Counted from the stretch's first letter, positions 26,136 through 35,309 are shown. The stretch is DNA of 64,000 nt from G963692885 sp964658655 (GCA_964658655.1 CAZZZL010000015.1:12341-76340); one strand, 5' to 3'. A program made the numbers and translations. Notes: a model not told the origin generated them from the letters alone.

Positions 26136-26623
26136 TGCGGCAACTCCTGCGCCATTACTTCCGCGGTCCGCGCCTCGCGCCAGGCGCGCAACTTCGTGCG
26201 AATGGATTCATCGGTGCCAGCAAGAATTTGCGCGGCCAGCAACGCAGCATTCGCAGCGCCCGGCTTACCGATTGCCAGTGTTCCAACAGGAACACCTTTC
26301 GGCATTTGCACGATGGACAGGAGCGAGTCGAGACCCTGCAGCAACGTCGCCGGCACCGGAACACCAAGTACCGGTACCAGGGTTTTTGCAGCGAGCATGC
26401 CGGGAAGATGCGCGGCTCCGCCTGCCGCCGCGATGATGACACGTAGTCCGCGACCCTCCGCTTCTTCGGCATACTTGAAGAGCAGATCAGGTGTCCGATG
26501 AGCGGACACTACGCGCGCTTCAAAAGGAATATCGAATTCCTTGAGCAGGGCAATACACTCTTCAAGCACACCATAATCACTTTTACTGCCCATCACCACG
26601 CCCACTAATGCCGATCGTTGCAT
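26132..26623 (-). CDS. purE: N5-carboxyaminoimidazole ribonucleotide mutase
   Basis: 163 residues, the short class I PurE. VGVVMGSKSDYGVLEEC and the AHRTPDLLF segment contain the active-site Ser/Asp and catalytic His. IAAAGGAAHLPGML forms the substrate loop. PurE converts N5-CAIR to CAIR in purine synthesis, working after PurK. A perfect TATAAT lies 6 bases upstream of the ATG with no room for a leader, so a leaderless message is inferred. The phage-derived cluster ends only 83 bases upstream on the same strand. Confidence 0.97.
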   Translation of the reverse strand: MQRSALVGVVMGSKSDYGVLEECIALLKEFDIPFEARVVSAHRTPDLLFKYAEEAEGRGLRVIIAAAGGAAHLPGMLAAKTLVPVLGVPVPATLLQGLDSLLSIVQMPKGVPVGTLAIGKPGAANAALLAAQILAGTDESIRTKLRAWREARTAEVMAQELPQ

Positions 26624-26629
26624 CCCGTG

Positions 26630-26658
26630 ATTATAGCGGCGAAGCAGCTTTCCCAGCG
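26630..26658 (-). promoter_or_regulatory. Candidate leaderless purEK promoter
   Basis: On the minus strand TATAAT (26635-26630) is a perfect -10 box. A weak CGCTGG sits 17 bases upstream as the -35. The expected start site falls on or next to the purE ATG at 26623, and no Shine-Dalgarno is present. Confidence 0.5.
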
Positions 26659-26705
26659 ATGCCCAGCCCTAACGGACCGTCACGTTTTTATTCCCGGGGC
26701 GAGCA

Positions 26706-29021
26706 CTACAGCGGCACGCTGGCGCAGATCATATTTGAAAATCGCGAATAATTCGGCGGCACCGAGCCGTCGTACATCCTGATGAAATATTGCTCGATTG
26801 CTGCTTCGCGAATGATGCTGAAGTTCGGCACGATACTGCGCAACACCAGCGTCCCATCACTGCCAGTCCCAAATTGCCGATCGACGCGTCGTACTTCAAA
26901 ACCTCCGCCGGTCGGAGCTGTGACACCGGCACTAATATTAATTTGAGTTGGAGTAACAGCGGCAACCAGGCTGGTGAGGTTGGCGAGACTCGATGAGGCA
27001 GCAAGTGCTTTTTGGGGCAGCAACGTATCGCTCGGAACAGCTAAAGATGTCCCGACCCCCAGCGCCTCCGCCCATTCATTGGAAAACTCGATTTTGTAGA
27101 GAAGAGTTTCTGGCTGCTGCGGCAGACATGAAACAGTTACTGTCCGTACAACGACATTGGCGGTTAATCCAAGCGAAGGTGACTGGATCGCGAGGGCATC
27201 GCCAGGCCAGATATCGCTCGACTGCTGCGCGTTCAAGAGGACATATTCACCTGACCATCCCGCGGTCGGACTGGACGCGATTGACAGCAATGCGAGGGCG
27301 GCGCTTTCGCAGTCTGCGGAACTTCGGGGCGCCGGGCTCGTTACGGTACCCGTCCACGTCGATACGCCTGGGATCGCGGCCGTACCTTGGGCCAACACCG
27401 ATAGAGCATTCTGAAACCGCGCGACAGCTTTGCCGGACGTCCTGTAGCTGACTGTTATCAACTCTCCTGCCTGGGGTACGCTGGTCGAGTAGAAAACCAG
27501 CCTGGCCGTCGTCTCAATTTTGCAGTCTGCGGCAGCCGTTGCAAGGCCGATCCGACGAGTGAAGGGCGAGCCGCTTGTCTGTAGGCTTCGAACCCACGCC
27601 GTACCAGTCTGCTCCAGAACGATACTTTGTATGCTGCCCGTAAAAGCCGTGCTGTTGACGGCACAGACGAAGCACGTCGCGGGAGAGAGGCTTGCTGCAC
27701 CGTCATAAAGAATGTTCGTTGGCTGGTTCAATCCTCCCGTCGTGTCCTGCACCTCGAACACTAGTTGAGCCGGCATCGGCGAAACGCCTCCACCGAATGA
27801 CTGCTGCCCCGTGCCGCCATTCACGGTATAGCTGGCAAAGACGCGCTGCATTTCTGTGCAGTAGCTGCGAATGCGAAATGAATAAGTACGTCCGGCGTCG
27901 AGCGTGATCGATGCCCCGGTCGATACAGCGTTGAGAATAGGAGTGGCGACGCTCTGCCCCGCAACCTGCGTAATACTGAAGCCGGCATAGAGATTTTTGA
28001 GCAGCACGCTCCCGCTATACAGGCACGCTATATAACCGGCGCTTCCGGGCCCCACAACCACGCCGGCGGCCGTCAACACCAATGCTCCACCTATCTCCAT
28101 GTTATCGATCGAATTCAGTGCAGTCTGGCCATCGACCCCGCCGCCACCCTTAATGGTAAGGCCGGCAGCAGTGATTGAGACTCTCAAACCTGGGTCGTTC
28201 AGCTGCCACAACACAGTATTTGGTGATGGCCCTTGAAACGTATCCTTCACCAGCGTGCGCTTAAGTGTGGAAACAGTCATAGGTTTCCGCGTCAACGAAA
28301 AGGTAGTCGTGACACCATCGCCCTGGAACACATCCGTGACGTAGGCCTGGGGCTCGCTCTCACCGCAGACGGTCACGTCGTTCGCAAGCGCCCTTGTCCG
28401 CATGGTGGACAAGCGACTCAGATCGAGCGTTCCCGCAGTTTCGCTTAAAACATGTAGAGACTGTCCGATAGGAATTAGTGTCAGTTGCTGATTGAGTGAA
28501 CGATAGGAAAATTGTGCCATTGACATCAGCGTGCCTGCATTTGCCGACCAGCGTTTTGACGCTTCAGCTACAAACAATCCGACGAGTGGAACAACACCAA
28601 TGGCGGCAATCGAAAATCGCACCGGGTCAATACGCTGTGTCAGCGCCTGCATCACGCTTAGCATGGACAGCCCGACGTTGCCGGATGTCTGCGGTGTTCC
28701 TTGTTGGTCAAGCAGCACCTCATCGCTGAAGGCCGTGACCTCCTTGATATACAACAGCCCGGCAAAACCTGCACCCGCCAGTTTGGAAGTGGGAGTCAAC
28801 ACGACATAGCCGGTAAACACGACAACCCCTGCATCAGAAGCCGCAATCATGCGGCCATATTTTGCGGGAACCGCAATGCCGAAAACATTGCAATCCAGAA
28901 GCAAGCTGCACACCGAAACTTCATTCAACTTGCGCTGCAGTCTAAAGGGCGCTTCGCCTGACAGGCACTGTGTGTAGTCGATAGGTCCAAGACCGTCATG
29001 GTTATCAATCGTGATCTTCAA
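26706..29021 (-). CDS. Phage tail hub / baseplate-type protein with FN3-like C-terminus
   Basis: 771 residues, terminal gene of the structural operon. The N-terminus (MKITIDNHDGLGPIDYTQCL) and a following beta-rich ~220 residues resemble tail-hub or distal-tail proteins that bind the tube end. A middle beta region (about 330-480) has the look of a concanavalin-like sheet domain. The segment NALSVLAQGTAAIPGVSTW and the ADCESAALALL region match hub domain III-like parts. The last ~90 residues resemble a fibronectin-like module (TQINISAGVTAPTGGGFEVRR, ending YIRMYDGS-type). The assignment rests on position and composition rather than a signature motif. Confidence 0.6.
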   Translation of the reverse strand: MKITIDNHDGLGPIDYTQCLSGEAPFRLQRKLNEVSVCSLLLDCNVFGIAVPAKYGRMIAASDAGVVVFTGYVVLTPTSKLAGAGFAGLLYIKEVTAFSDEVLLDQQGTPQTSGNVGLSMLSVMQALTQRIDPVRFSIAAIGVVPLVGLFVAEASKRWSANAGTLMSMAQFSYRSLNQQLTLIPIGQSLHVLSETAGTLDLSRLSTMRTRALANDVTVCGESEPQAYVTDVFQGDGVTTTFSLTRKPMTVSTLKRTLVKDTFQGPSPNTVLWQLNDPGLRVSITAAGLTIKGGGGVDGQTALNSIDNMEIGGALVLTAAGVVVGPGSAGYIACLYSGSVLLKNLYAGFSITQVAGQSVATPILNAVSTGASITLDAGRTYSFRIRSYCTEMQRVFASYTVNGGTGQQSFGGGVSPMPAQLVFEVQDTTGGLNQPTNILYDGAASLSPATCFVCAVNSTAFTGSIQSIVLEQTGTAWVRSLQTSGSPFTRRIGLATAAADCKIETTARLVFYSTSVPQAGELITVSYRTSGKAVARFQNALSVLAQGTAAIPGVSTWTGTVTSPAPRSSADCESAALALLSIASSPTAGWSGEYVLLNAQQSSDIWPGDALAIQSPSLGLTANVVVRTVTVSCLPQQPETLLYKIEFSNEWAEALGVGTSLAVPSDTLLPQKALAASSSLANLTSLVAAVTPTQINISAGVTAPTGGGFEVRRVDRQFGTGSDGTLVLRSIVPNFSIIREAAIEQYFIRMYDGSVPPNYSRFSNMICASVPL

Positions 29022-29048
29022 AGTGGTGCTCCTCCGATATTCGCCGCG

Positions 29049-30044
29049 CTAGACAAGAGTGAAAGGTGCGGGCACATACGTGCGGAAGCAGAAGACAGAT
29101 TGCCCATCGACTGAATCGACTACTGGTAGCGCTCGAAACGCGGCCGAAAGCATCATGCGCTCGATCGGTTTTTGGAGGACAACAGCAATTTCCGCTGGCC
29201 CTTCCATCGCTTGCAGACGCGGATAATAGAAAAAGACAGCATCTCCCTGCTCACCGGTCAGGACGAAAAGTGCAGACCACTCCTGGAGAAATGATCCGCC
29301 TTCGCGGTCCACAAATCCTGTAATAGGCTGCACCTTCATTCCGGTAGTCGGCACGCCCGCCGGCAGCGGCTGCGCGAGTTCCAGTGCCTGTGCGGTGACC
29401 TGTTGCACCCGGGCCACATTGAAAGACACACGCCTGACATAGTCAGGATCGTTGCTAACACTGGCTGCATTACGGACATATGCGGCACTCACTCCGGCGC
29501 CGACAAAACCCGCTTGACCCGTGTAGTCGACGTCCACCGTAATCAACGAGCCGGCGGTATAGTTTGCCAGGTCCGCGGCGTTCATGCAGATGACATTCGC
29601 GGATGTTGGTGTGCTCCCGTTGAAGATGATGGATTGCGCCACGCCTGCGGCCCCACCGGATCCGTTCGCACTTGAACCTGCAACAGGAATGAGCACATTC
29701 ATATGCTCAGCGCCACCAGCCAGCGCCATCGTCAGTTTCGACCATTCCTCAAACGCGAATGAAACGGTCGCGCCGCTCATCTGCCGCACCTGATATTGTG
29801 CGAGGCTCGGTACTCCCGATATCATGCCCGAAACTTTTGCATCAGACTTCCTGACAAAGTTAGTGATCCATCCCAGGTCTATCCATGGAGTTGCAGGATT
29901 GCTTGTCTGAAAAACAGCAGCCTGCGATGCATCGAAAATGGTCGGCGTCTCCGTCGTTCGATTCACGGGCGCAAAATACACACGCACTCGTCGACTCATT
30001 GGTCCTGTAGAAGCAATGGCACTCGCTGTCGCTGTTGTACTCAT
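29049..30044 (-). CDS. Phage tail-tube-type protein (candidate)
   Basis: 331 residues, largely beta, beginning after an Ala/Thr-rich start with RRVRVYFAPVNRTTE. TPWIDLGWITNFVRKSDAKV resembles the start of siphovirus tail-tube proteins, which often read as 'difference between sample and reference' strands. A Gly/Ser-rich insert follows at about 123-135. The start overlaps the upstream connector gene stop by four bases. With no tape-measure gene after it, the tail, if any, would be short or unusual. Major tail protein is the best guess from gene order. Confidence 0.5.
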   Translation of the reverse strand: MSTTATASAIASTGPMSRRVRVYFAPVNRTTETPTIFDASQAAVFQTSNPATPWIDLGWITNFVRKSDAKVSGMISGVPSLAQYQVRQMSGATVSFAFEEWSKLTMALAGGAEHMNVLIPVAGSSANGSGGAAGVAQSIIFNGSTPTSANVICMNAADLANYTAGSLITVDVDYTGQAGFVGAGVSAAYVRNAASVSNDPDYVRRVSFNVARVQQVTAQALELAQPLPAGVPTTGMKVQPITGFVDREGGSFLQEWSALFVLTGEQGDAVFFYYPRLQAMEGPAEIAVVLQKPIERMMLSAAFRALPVVDSVDGQSVFCFRTYVPAPFTLV

Positions 30045-30529
30045 GCCTCTGCCGCCTCTTCATAGCTGTAGACCGTGATCGTCGCCACGCGGCTCAGCCG
30101 ATTCTTGTTTGTCACAATAGGTGCGAAGGAGGGCGCACTCCAAAAGAGTCGTGTGCTTAATGAAGTCGGCGGACTGGAGGCAAAATTTTGTTTGCCCGCA
30201 TTACCCGTATTAAGCAATTGCGTGAGCTCGTCATCCATCGCAGCCAGTAATCTTCCACGATCGATGCCGCCGCTGGTCGACGTGCCCTCCGACCAGTAAT
30301 GGATCTCGCAGACCTGCTGCGCAAGCGGCAAAGTATGTTGACGATCAACGCTTAGATCAGTCCAACGCAGTACAAATATATCCGGGAATGCAACAGCCAC
30401 CGTGCTTTCATTCTCTTCCACCATGATGCCCGGGCGCTGAACACCGCGCAGAGCGAACACACGTGACGGATTTAATATGTTTAACGTGTTACGCAATGTC
30501 AGGTAAAAACTGTTTCTTGTATTTTCCAT
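30041..30529 (-). CDS. Phage head-tail / tail-terminator-type protein (candidate)
   Basis: 162 residues. It sits between the connector genes and the tail-tube gene, the place of a tail terminator or tail completion protein. The sequence (FALRGVQRPGIMVEENES, CEIHYWSEGTSTSGGIDR, a C-terminal RVATITVYSYEE strand) suggests a small alpha/beta protein. I recognise no motif, so the role is inferred only from synteny. It is coupled to the downstream gene by ATGA. Confidence 0.45.
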   Translation of the reverse strand: MENTRNSFYLTLRNTLNILNPSRVFALRGVQRPGIMVEENESTVAVAFPDIFVLRWTDLSVDRQHTLPLAQQVCEIHYWSEGTSTSGGIDRGRLLAAMDDELTQLLNTGNAGKQNFASSPPTSLSTRLFWSAPSFAPIVTNKNRLSRVATITVYSYEEAAEA

Positions 30530-30532
30530 CGA

Positions 30533-30985
30533 CTAGCTCACCATCTCTTCGGCAGCATCTGGAAGACTCTCACGCAAAAGCACTCGATATAGGCACACGT
30601 TCCCCAGCCACTCTGTGAATGAGGTAGCTTCGATTAGGAAAAGGACACCGTTCACCGCGATGCCCGATGCCATGGCAAACAACACATTTGCCGAAGCCAC
30701 CTGCTGCCCACTGACAGCGGTCGCCACCGCCGACGGTGAAAGCAATAGCTCATATTTCCCTGCCTCGCCTTCGACCATGACTGACCTGACTTTGCGAAAA
30801 ACAGCTGGAGATAAAGGCAGGTCCTGAAACTGGGGCGTGCTCAATCCAAGCTGCTCCGCATCAACTGCAACAGCGGCAGGCACGGGCAATCGAAGCCCTA
30901 CCGAGAAGCCGCCTTGCGAACGGAGCAGAGAGTCCGCAGCGCGGGCAAGCCCTTCGTTGTAAGGTCGTACAGTTAAATCACTCAT
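30533..30985 (-). CDS. Phage head-closure/connector-type protein (candidate)
   Basis: 150 residues with a beta-rich core (VRSVMVEGEAGKYELLLS) and no recognisable catalytic motif. A spacing of 3 bases to the next gene and 13 bases to the previous one places it in the head-tail connector block. Small beta-barrel head-closure proteins are the usual occupants of this slot. Identification by position only. Confidence 0.45.
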   Translation of the reverse strand: MSDLTVRPYNEGLARAADSLLRSQGGFSVGLRLPVPAAVAVDAEQLGLSTPQFQDLPLSPAVFRKVRSVMVEGEAGKYELLLSPSAVATAVSGQQVASANVLFAMASGIAVNGVLFLIEATSFTEWLGNVCLYRVLLRESLPDAAEEMVS

Positions 30986-30998
30986 CGTCAGCTCACTC

Positions 30999-31622
30999 CT
31001 AACCCAGTCTGTTCGCTACATATGGCGCCAGCAGCATTTCAACCTGCGGGTCAATCAATGAGCCGGAGAAGTACTGCATCTGCATCGTGTCCATCTTGCT
31101 CTGCTTCACATTCAGACCTGGGGTCGCCTGGGCGTTCTTGATAATCTGCGCACACGCCACCATTACTCCGGCAGGAATGACAGCGAGCCCCGCGGTGTAA
31201 GTCACCATCACTTCGCCATAGGCAAGTCCGAGCAGGTTATAAGGCAGAATGATCTCACCCGTGTTCGGATCGAAGTCAATCGTGCTGGGATCAAAACTCG
31301 TCCACTGTCCCGGCAGTGAGAATGCGTAAGCAACTTCTCCCAGCTCCGGATAGGGAATCTCCCCGCGTCGCGGCCGCGTCAATCTTCCCTCGAGCGCAAC
31401 AAAAGGGGTTGTCGCAGGACTGACTGCAACCAGCGGAAGATAACTCAGACGCACTGTCTGGCTCCCGGCTGCCACCCTCAATCTCTCTGTGTACTGCGTC
31501 GGGTTAAGGCTCGTACGGCGGCAGAAAGCTTCGATCACCGACGATGCCATCGTCACCCAGTCATCGGTTGTGTCCGATGCAAGACCGTAATTCAAATAAT
31601 CCGTCGGCTGCAGATATCCCAT
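30999..31622 (-). CDS. Phage head-tail connector protein (gp6-like)
   Basis: I start at ATG 31622, which has GGAGGCGGGAG upstream; an earlier in-frame ATG is less well placed. 207 residues. The N-terminal helical part (YLQPTDYLNYGLASDTTDD, then MASSVIEAFCRRTSLNP) is the typical DNA-packaging connector pattern, with helices that line the neck ring. A beta insertion and a C-terminal helix (VACAQIIKNAQATPG) follow. The assignment as first connector after the capsid gene fits the HK97-like gene order. Confidence 0.65.
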   Translation of the reverse strand: MGYLQPTDYLNYGLASDTTDDWVTMASSVIEAFCRRTSLNPTQYTERLRVAAGSQTVRLSYLPLVAVSPATTPFVALEGRLTRPRRGEIPYPELGEVAYAFSLPGQWTSFDPSTIDFDPNTGEIILPYNLLGLAYGEVMVTYTAGLAVIPAGVMVACAQIIKNAQATPGLNVKQSKMDTMQMQYFSGSLIDPQVEMLLAPYVANRLG

Positions 31623-31730
31623 TGCTTCTCCCGCCTCCACTTTCATGCACAAATACAAGCGGCCGGATCTGGTTTGATCCGGCCGCTCTTGTTCAACAAC
31701 GTTGTGAATCGTCCCTATGCAACCAGCAGC

Positions 31731-32705
31731 TTACCGGTCGACCAGGACCTGCGCATGTGCGTAGCTGGCACCCTTGACCACCAGTCCGCCGAATTTTACG
31801 ACGGCGTACTGATGTGTGAGTGCGCCAAGCAGTCCAAGCTGAAAAACACGCGGTGTCGGATCGCTGAGCCAGTGATACTCGATGAGGTCTTCCGTCACGA
31901 TGTATGCCGGCAGAACTGCCGAACCTGATCCAGGTGTGCCCGTATAACTCAGCGCCCATTCTGGAATCAGCGGCAGTTCTCCTGCCTGGGTTGAAAGCGT
32001 CTTCACAGTAAAGCCGGCTGCGATCTCGCGTGAATTGAGAACGACGTTGAATTCCGTTTTCATTTCGCGATCGATCAGATCCAGCAATACAGGATTGGCA
32101 TAGATTGCAGTAGGCCGCACTGCATAGTTTCCAATCGCCACCATCTGTGCGATCGTGGACTTCAACCCATCCACAATCGACGACGTTGTCCCGATGGTTG
32201 TCGAGATTCCGCCGGTCGCGCCAATCTGCGTAACCGCACCGCAGTACTGTGTCGTCGTTGGCGTAGAGAGCGAAGTGTCACTGCCGTTCCAAAGTGCGAT
32301 ATCATGCGTCCGCATCAGGCCATCAACAGTGTCGACCAGATCCTTGGCCTGCAGATATGCAAACTGCTTCTGCTGAGCGCCAAGCTCGACGTCAAACAGG
32401 TTGTAATTCAGCTGCGATACAAGCGCTTTGAGCGGGACACTCCGTTCGAGTCGAGTAGGTACAACGGTTGCCGGGGTAATGTTGCGAGGATCCATGAAAG
32501 CTGCACTTGCCGCTGCAGCCGGAATGGCAGTCTCCTCGAAAAAGCGCGAAGGATGCCCAGTCGCCGGAACCTGCTTGATCCGCTGACCAAACATACCCCT
32601 GCGACGAACGATGTCAAAAATCTCCGTTTGATAGAAAGGAACTTCGATGGCGCCCGGTCCGATATAGTCTGCTGCAGAACGTATGTCCAGAAATTTCGAT
32701 TGCAT
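31731..32705 (-). CDS. Major capsid protein, HK97-fold type
   Basis: 324 residues, a common size for processed or E-like capsid proteins. IDRQIKQVPA-type strands, TPATVVPTRLERSVPLKALVSQ and LMRTHDIALWNGSD resemble the P-domain helix and spine. The long central helix is likely in LGAQQKQFAYLQAKDLVD. A-domain strands run through YANPVLLDLIDREMKTE. It sits immediately after a coiled-coil and a protease-like gene and before a connector, the classical order. Fold class is inferred from order, length and pattern; no residue is diagnostic alone. Confidence 0.7.
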   Translation of the reverse strand: MQSKFLDIRSAADYIGPGAIEVPFYQTEIFDIVRRRGMFGQRIKQVPATGHPSRFFEETAIPAAAASAAFMDPRNITPATVVPTRLERSVPLKALVSQLNYNLFDVELGAQQKQFAYLQAKDLVDTVDGLMRTHDIALWNGSDTSLSTPTTTQYCGAVTQIGATGGISTTIGTTSSIVDGLKSTIAQMVAIGNYAVRPTAIYANPVLLDLIDREMKTEFNVVLNSREIAAGFTVKTLSTQAGELPLIPEWALSYTGTPGSGSAVLPAYIVTEDLIEYHWLSDPTPRVFQLGLLGALTHQYAVVKFGGLVVKGASYAHAQVLVDR

Positions 32706-32805
32706 GGGTAATTCTTTCCGCCCGGCATCGCCCGGCTAGTCGATTGATCTTCATGAACCACTTGGCCGCGCCAGCGAACGCGCGACACCATCCATTAGCG
32801 GGTTG

Positions 32806-33240
32806 TCAGCTCAGCAGGCCTGCACGGGCCAGCTGAGCCTTCACCGCAATGCGCTGCTCCAGGCTCAGACCAGTAAGTGCCGCATCAAGCGTGCCGGCCT
32901 CCATACTGTTCACGCTCTCGCTGCCATTCTTGGAGAACATCTGCACCGGGTTCGCAATAGCCGTTCGACGAACCGGTACTGCAGCACTTGCTTCCAGTTG
33001 AGCCTGCAAAGAAGCGATGCGCTGCTCAGCTGCCGCCAGCTTGCGCTCGAGATCAAGACGCGTCGCTTCCTGCTGATTTCCAAAGGCGCCTTCCGCAGTC
33101 GCGACAATGCGCTGGACATCTCCGCATACATGCGCATGCCGTTCCTCCATACCGGCAATGGCCCTCTCAAGTTGACTCGCTGCTGCTGCCAACCGTTCCG
33201 CTATCGATGCGATCTGCCGATCTAACTGTTCATTTTCCAA
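32806..33240 (-). CDS. Coiled-coil scaffold-type protein (candidate)
   Basis: 144 residues. Residues 5-85 form an uninterrupted amphipathic, Ala/Glu/Gln-rich coiled coil (QLDRQIASIAERLAAAASQL and further). A short linker and a C-terminal helical hook (LDAALTGLSLEQRIAVKAQL) follow. Scaffolds of HK97-like heads have this architecture. The gene start overlaps the protease-like gene by 19 bases, compatible with coupled synthesis. Function inferred. Confidence 0.55.
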   Translation of the reverse strand: MENEQLDRQIASIAERLAAAASQLERAIAGMEERHAHVCGDVQRIVATAEGAFGNQQEATRLDLERKLAAAEQRIASLQAQLEASAAVPVRRTAIANPVQMFSKNGSESVNSMEAGTLDAALTGLSLEQRIAVKAQLARAGLLS

Positions 33241-33869
33241 GTGATTGTCTCCCTGTTTGTGTTGCAGTTGATTGTTGTGGGACCTGCCGCCCCGGCCACG
33301 CTCATCAGCATGCTCGCCGGCATGCGTGCGGGCGCCGGCGCTGCACTTCGCGTGGAAGCAGCTGTCAAGCGAAAGGAAGTCTGCGCATAAGCGGCTTTGC
33401 TGCGTAGAAGAATCGCAGCACCTGTGAATGTCACCTTGCTCAGCCGCCAGACCTGCGCACGCATATCCTCGACGTGTGCGTCTGCCAGTTCATAAGACAT
33501 TCCCATCTCTCCCGCATCACCCGCTGCATGGACCCCTTCCATCCGCTTGCCGACTTCCGGAAAATCCTTGCCAAACAGGTATCCGGCTACCGTCAGCCGC
33601 ACGCCCTGTACATCAGCCTCAGTGATGATCCCGCACTTTCGTTGGGCATCATGCCCATCCCAGCGCGCTCCATAGTTAACCGCCATCCCCATCAGCGATG
33701 GCAGTGCATCAATGGCGGCCTGCCGCGTCAGTAACACCCGGTGCCCCTTCGCACCTGACGGCGCACGATCGCTCGCCACATCCACAAACGTCAAGACACC
33801 CTCAAATGCAACACGGTTCGGATGCCCTGCCACCACCGGCATCTCGACTGCCATTGCTCTCAATCTCAT
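33222..33869 (-). CDS. Prohead-protease-like protein (candidate)
   Basis: 215 residues. The sequence has a beta-rich N-terminal half and a His in NYGARWDGHDAQRKCGIITEA, with a Ser in GMSYELADA and a following WRLSKVTFTGAAIL strand. This is the His/Ser arrangement and tail seen in caudoviral prohead serine proteases. The C-terminus is Ala/Pro-rich and low complexity. Position (portal, this gene, coiled coil, capsid) is the canonical protease slot. No catalytic triad can be proven by eye, so the alternative is a minor head protein. Confidence 0.55.
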   Translation of the reverse strand: MRLRAMAVEMPVVAGHPNRVAFEGVLTFVDVASDRAPSGAKGHRVLLTRQAAIDALPSLMGMAVNYGARWDGHDAQRKCGIITEADVQGVRLTVAGYLFGKDFPEVGKRMEGVHAAGDAGEMGMSYELADAHVEDMRAQVWRLSKVTFTGAAILLRSKAAYAQTSFRLTAASTRSAAPAPARMPASMLMSVAGAAGPTTINCNTNRETITWKMNS

Positions 33870-33938
33870 TCAGTCCCCGCAATTCCACAAAGCACAACCG
33901 CTGAAACTTGCCTTGCAGCGCCGCCCCGCCGGCACCGC

Positions 33939-35204
33939 TCACTCTTCCGCTACAACCTCCTCTCCTTCGCTGACACTCGTCGTTATCAATGGCAGCAATG
34001 GACTCAAGCCGCGCATCGCTCTCACTTCATCTACCGTCAACACGCCCGCCTGCAGAAGCTGCGTTTGTATCTGCAGCTCTGTCAGTTCGTCTCGCGTCTC
34101 AAGCTCGTTAAATGAAAACTCGAATTCGTCCCAGCCCAGAAGCTTTGAGAAAACATCTCTCGTGATGTGTTGCTCCACCAGTCTGGCCAGCGGAAGGATC
34201 GCAGAACGGAAAGCCTCGTCGCCCATCTCCCCCGAAGTAGACTTGTTCACGTCCTGCTCAAGCCCGAGCAGCATCGGTGGCAAGTTAAACGCGTTGGCAA
34301 TCATTCGTATTAAGAACTGTTGCCAGCTGAGCCTGAGGTCCGCATCTGTCCCGCTTGCAAAACGCAGCACCTCGGGTTTCTGCTGCGTGCTTAGGATCGG
34401 CACGCGCCCCGTGCCCTCAATCTCATCCTGCCACCAGCGGATTAACCGTTCGTGCTGTGCAGGCGCCGCCTCGTTGATCCACAACGCATACTGCACCACT
34501 GCATTGCTCGCCAGCTTTCCGGCAAATCGGTGCGCACTCAAAAATGAGTTCACCGTCTCAAACGCTACTTCCAGCGGTCCCAGGCCAAACGGCGTATGCG
34601 TCCTCGGGTTCATGCGCAGATAGATCAGCTGGTCATCCCGCAGATCAATCGTCGCGTCGGGACCTATGCCGCCAGTCTTTTGCGCATAGCGAGGACTGTC
34701 AGGGTCGCCATTCCACTTGGGATTGATCTGGATGGTCGCTCCATCCACCGGCCACATCTGCGCCGGCCGAAGCGGATCGCCCGTTGCCTCCATCTCAATC
34801 GCGCCGAACCCACCAACCAGCGCATCTTCGAGTACCTGTTCCAGCATGGTCCTGAAAGAGTCCGAATCATTCGGCTCCTGCAGCATCACGCGAAGAGCTC
34901 TGCATTTTCGATTGAAGTAAGCGACGTCTCCCGGAAGATATTCGCGCTTTACGCGCACCTGCCAGTCCATCGAAGCAATGCGGTCCTTGATCAGGTTGAT
35001 CGCACGCCGCACGACCGGTGTTTCTGCAAAGCGCCGCAGATTTGCCGGCGTTGGTTTGGGCATCAATGACCTGGCCGAGCCGAATGGTGAAAGTATCGAA
35101 GGCAGAGGTACTGTAAGTCTCTGACCCTCGCCATCCGCCTTTGCCGCGTCCACTCCCACCAGCCACTCCCTTAGCACTGTCCGCGTTCCGCTCAGCAATC
35201 CCAT
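33939..35204 (-). CDS. Phage portal protein
   Basis: 421 residues. RRFAETPVVRRAINLIKDRIASMDWQVRV is the hallmark N-terminal segment of HK97-type portals. LGPLEVAFETVNSFLSAHRFAGKL and the crown/wing-like NLPPMLLGLEQDVN are equally typical. The start follows a GGGGGA. An open frame beginning at 35277 overlaps this gene in another frame; I regard it as a shadow. The portal forms the DNA channel at one capsid vertex and docks the terminase, yet two unrelated genes separate it from the terminase gene here. Confidence 0.88.
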   Translation of the reverse strand: MGLLSGTRTVLREWLVGVDAAKADGEGQRLTVPLPSILSPFGSARSLMPKPTPANLRRFAETPVVRRAINLIKDRIASMDWQVRVKREYLPGDVAYFNRKCRALRVMLQEPNDSDSFRTMLEQVLEDALVGGFGAIEMEATGDPLRPAQMWPVDGATIQINPKWNGDPDSPRYAQKTGGIGPDATIDLRDDQLIYLRMNPRTHTPFGLGPLEVAFETVNSFLSAHRFAGKLASNAVVQYALWINEAAPAQHERLIRWWQDEIEGTGRVPILSTQQKPEVLRFASGTDADLRLSWQQFLIRMIANAFNLPPMLLGLEQDVNKSTSGEMGDEAFRSAILPLARLVEQHITRDVFSKLLGWDEFEFSFNELETRDELTELQIQTQLLQAGVLTVDEVRAMRGLSPLLPLITTSVSEGEEVVAEE

Positions 35205-35309
35205 ACTTCTTGTCCCCCAATGCTTTCAATCTGCCAATTGCCACCACCAATAAAAAAAGGAGCAAGGCGTTAGCCATGCTCCTCGAAAAAACAAAAGTCT
35301 TCCGCTCTC

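Noticed and set aside
33712..34623. 303-residue plus-strand frame over protease-like and portal genes
   Set aside because: Low-complexity shadow; portal and protease-like features lie on the minus strand.
34867..35277. 136-residue minus-strand frame beginning MANALLLFLLVVAIG
   Set aside because: Most of it overlaps the portal gene out of frame and is low complexity. A short N-terminal peptide alone cannot be excluded but has a ribosome site too close to its ATG.
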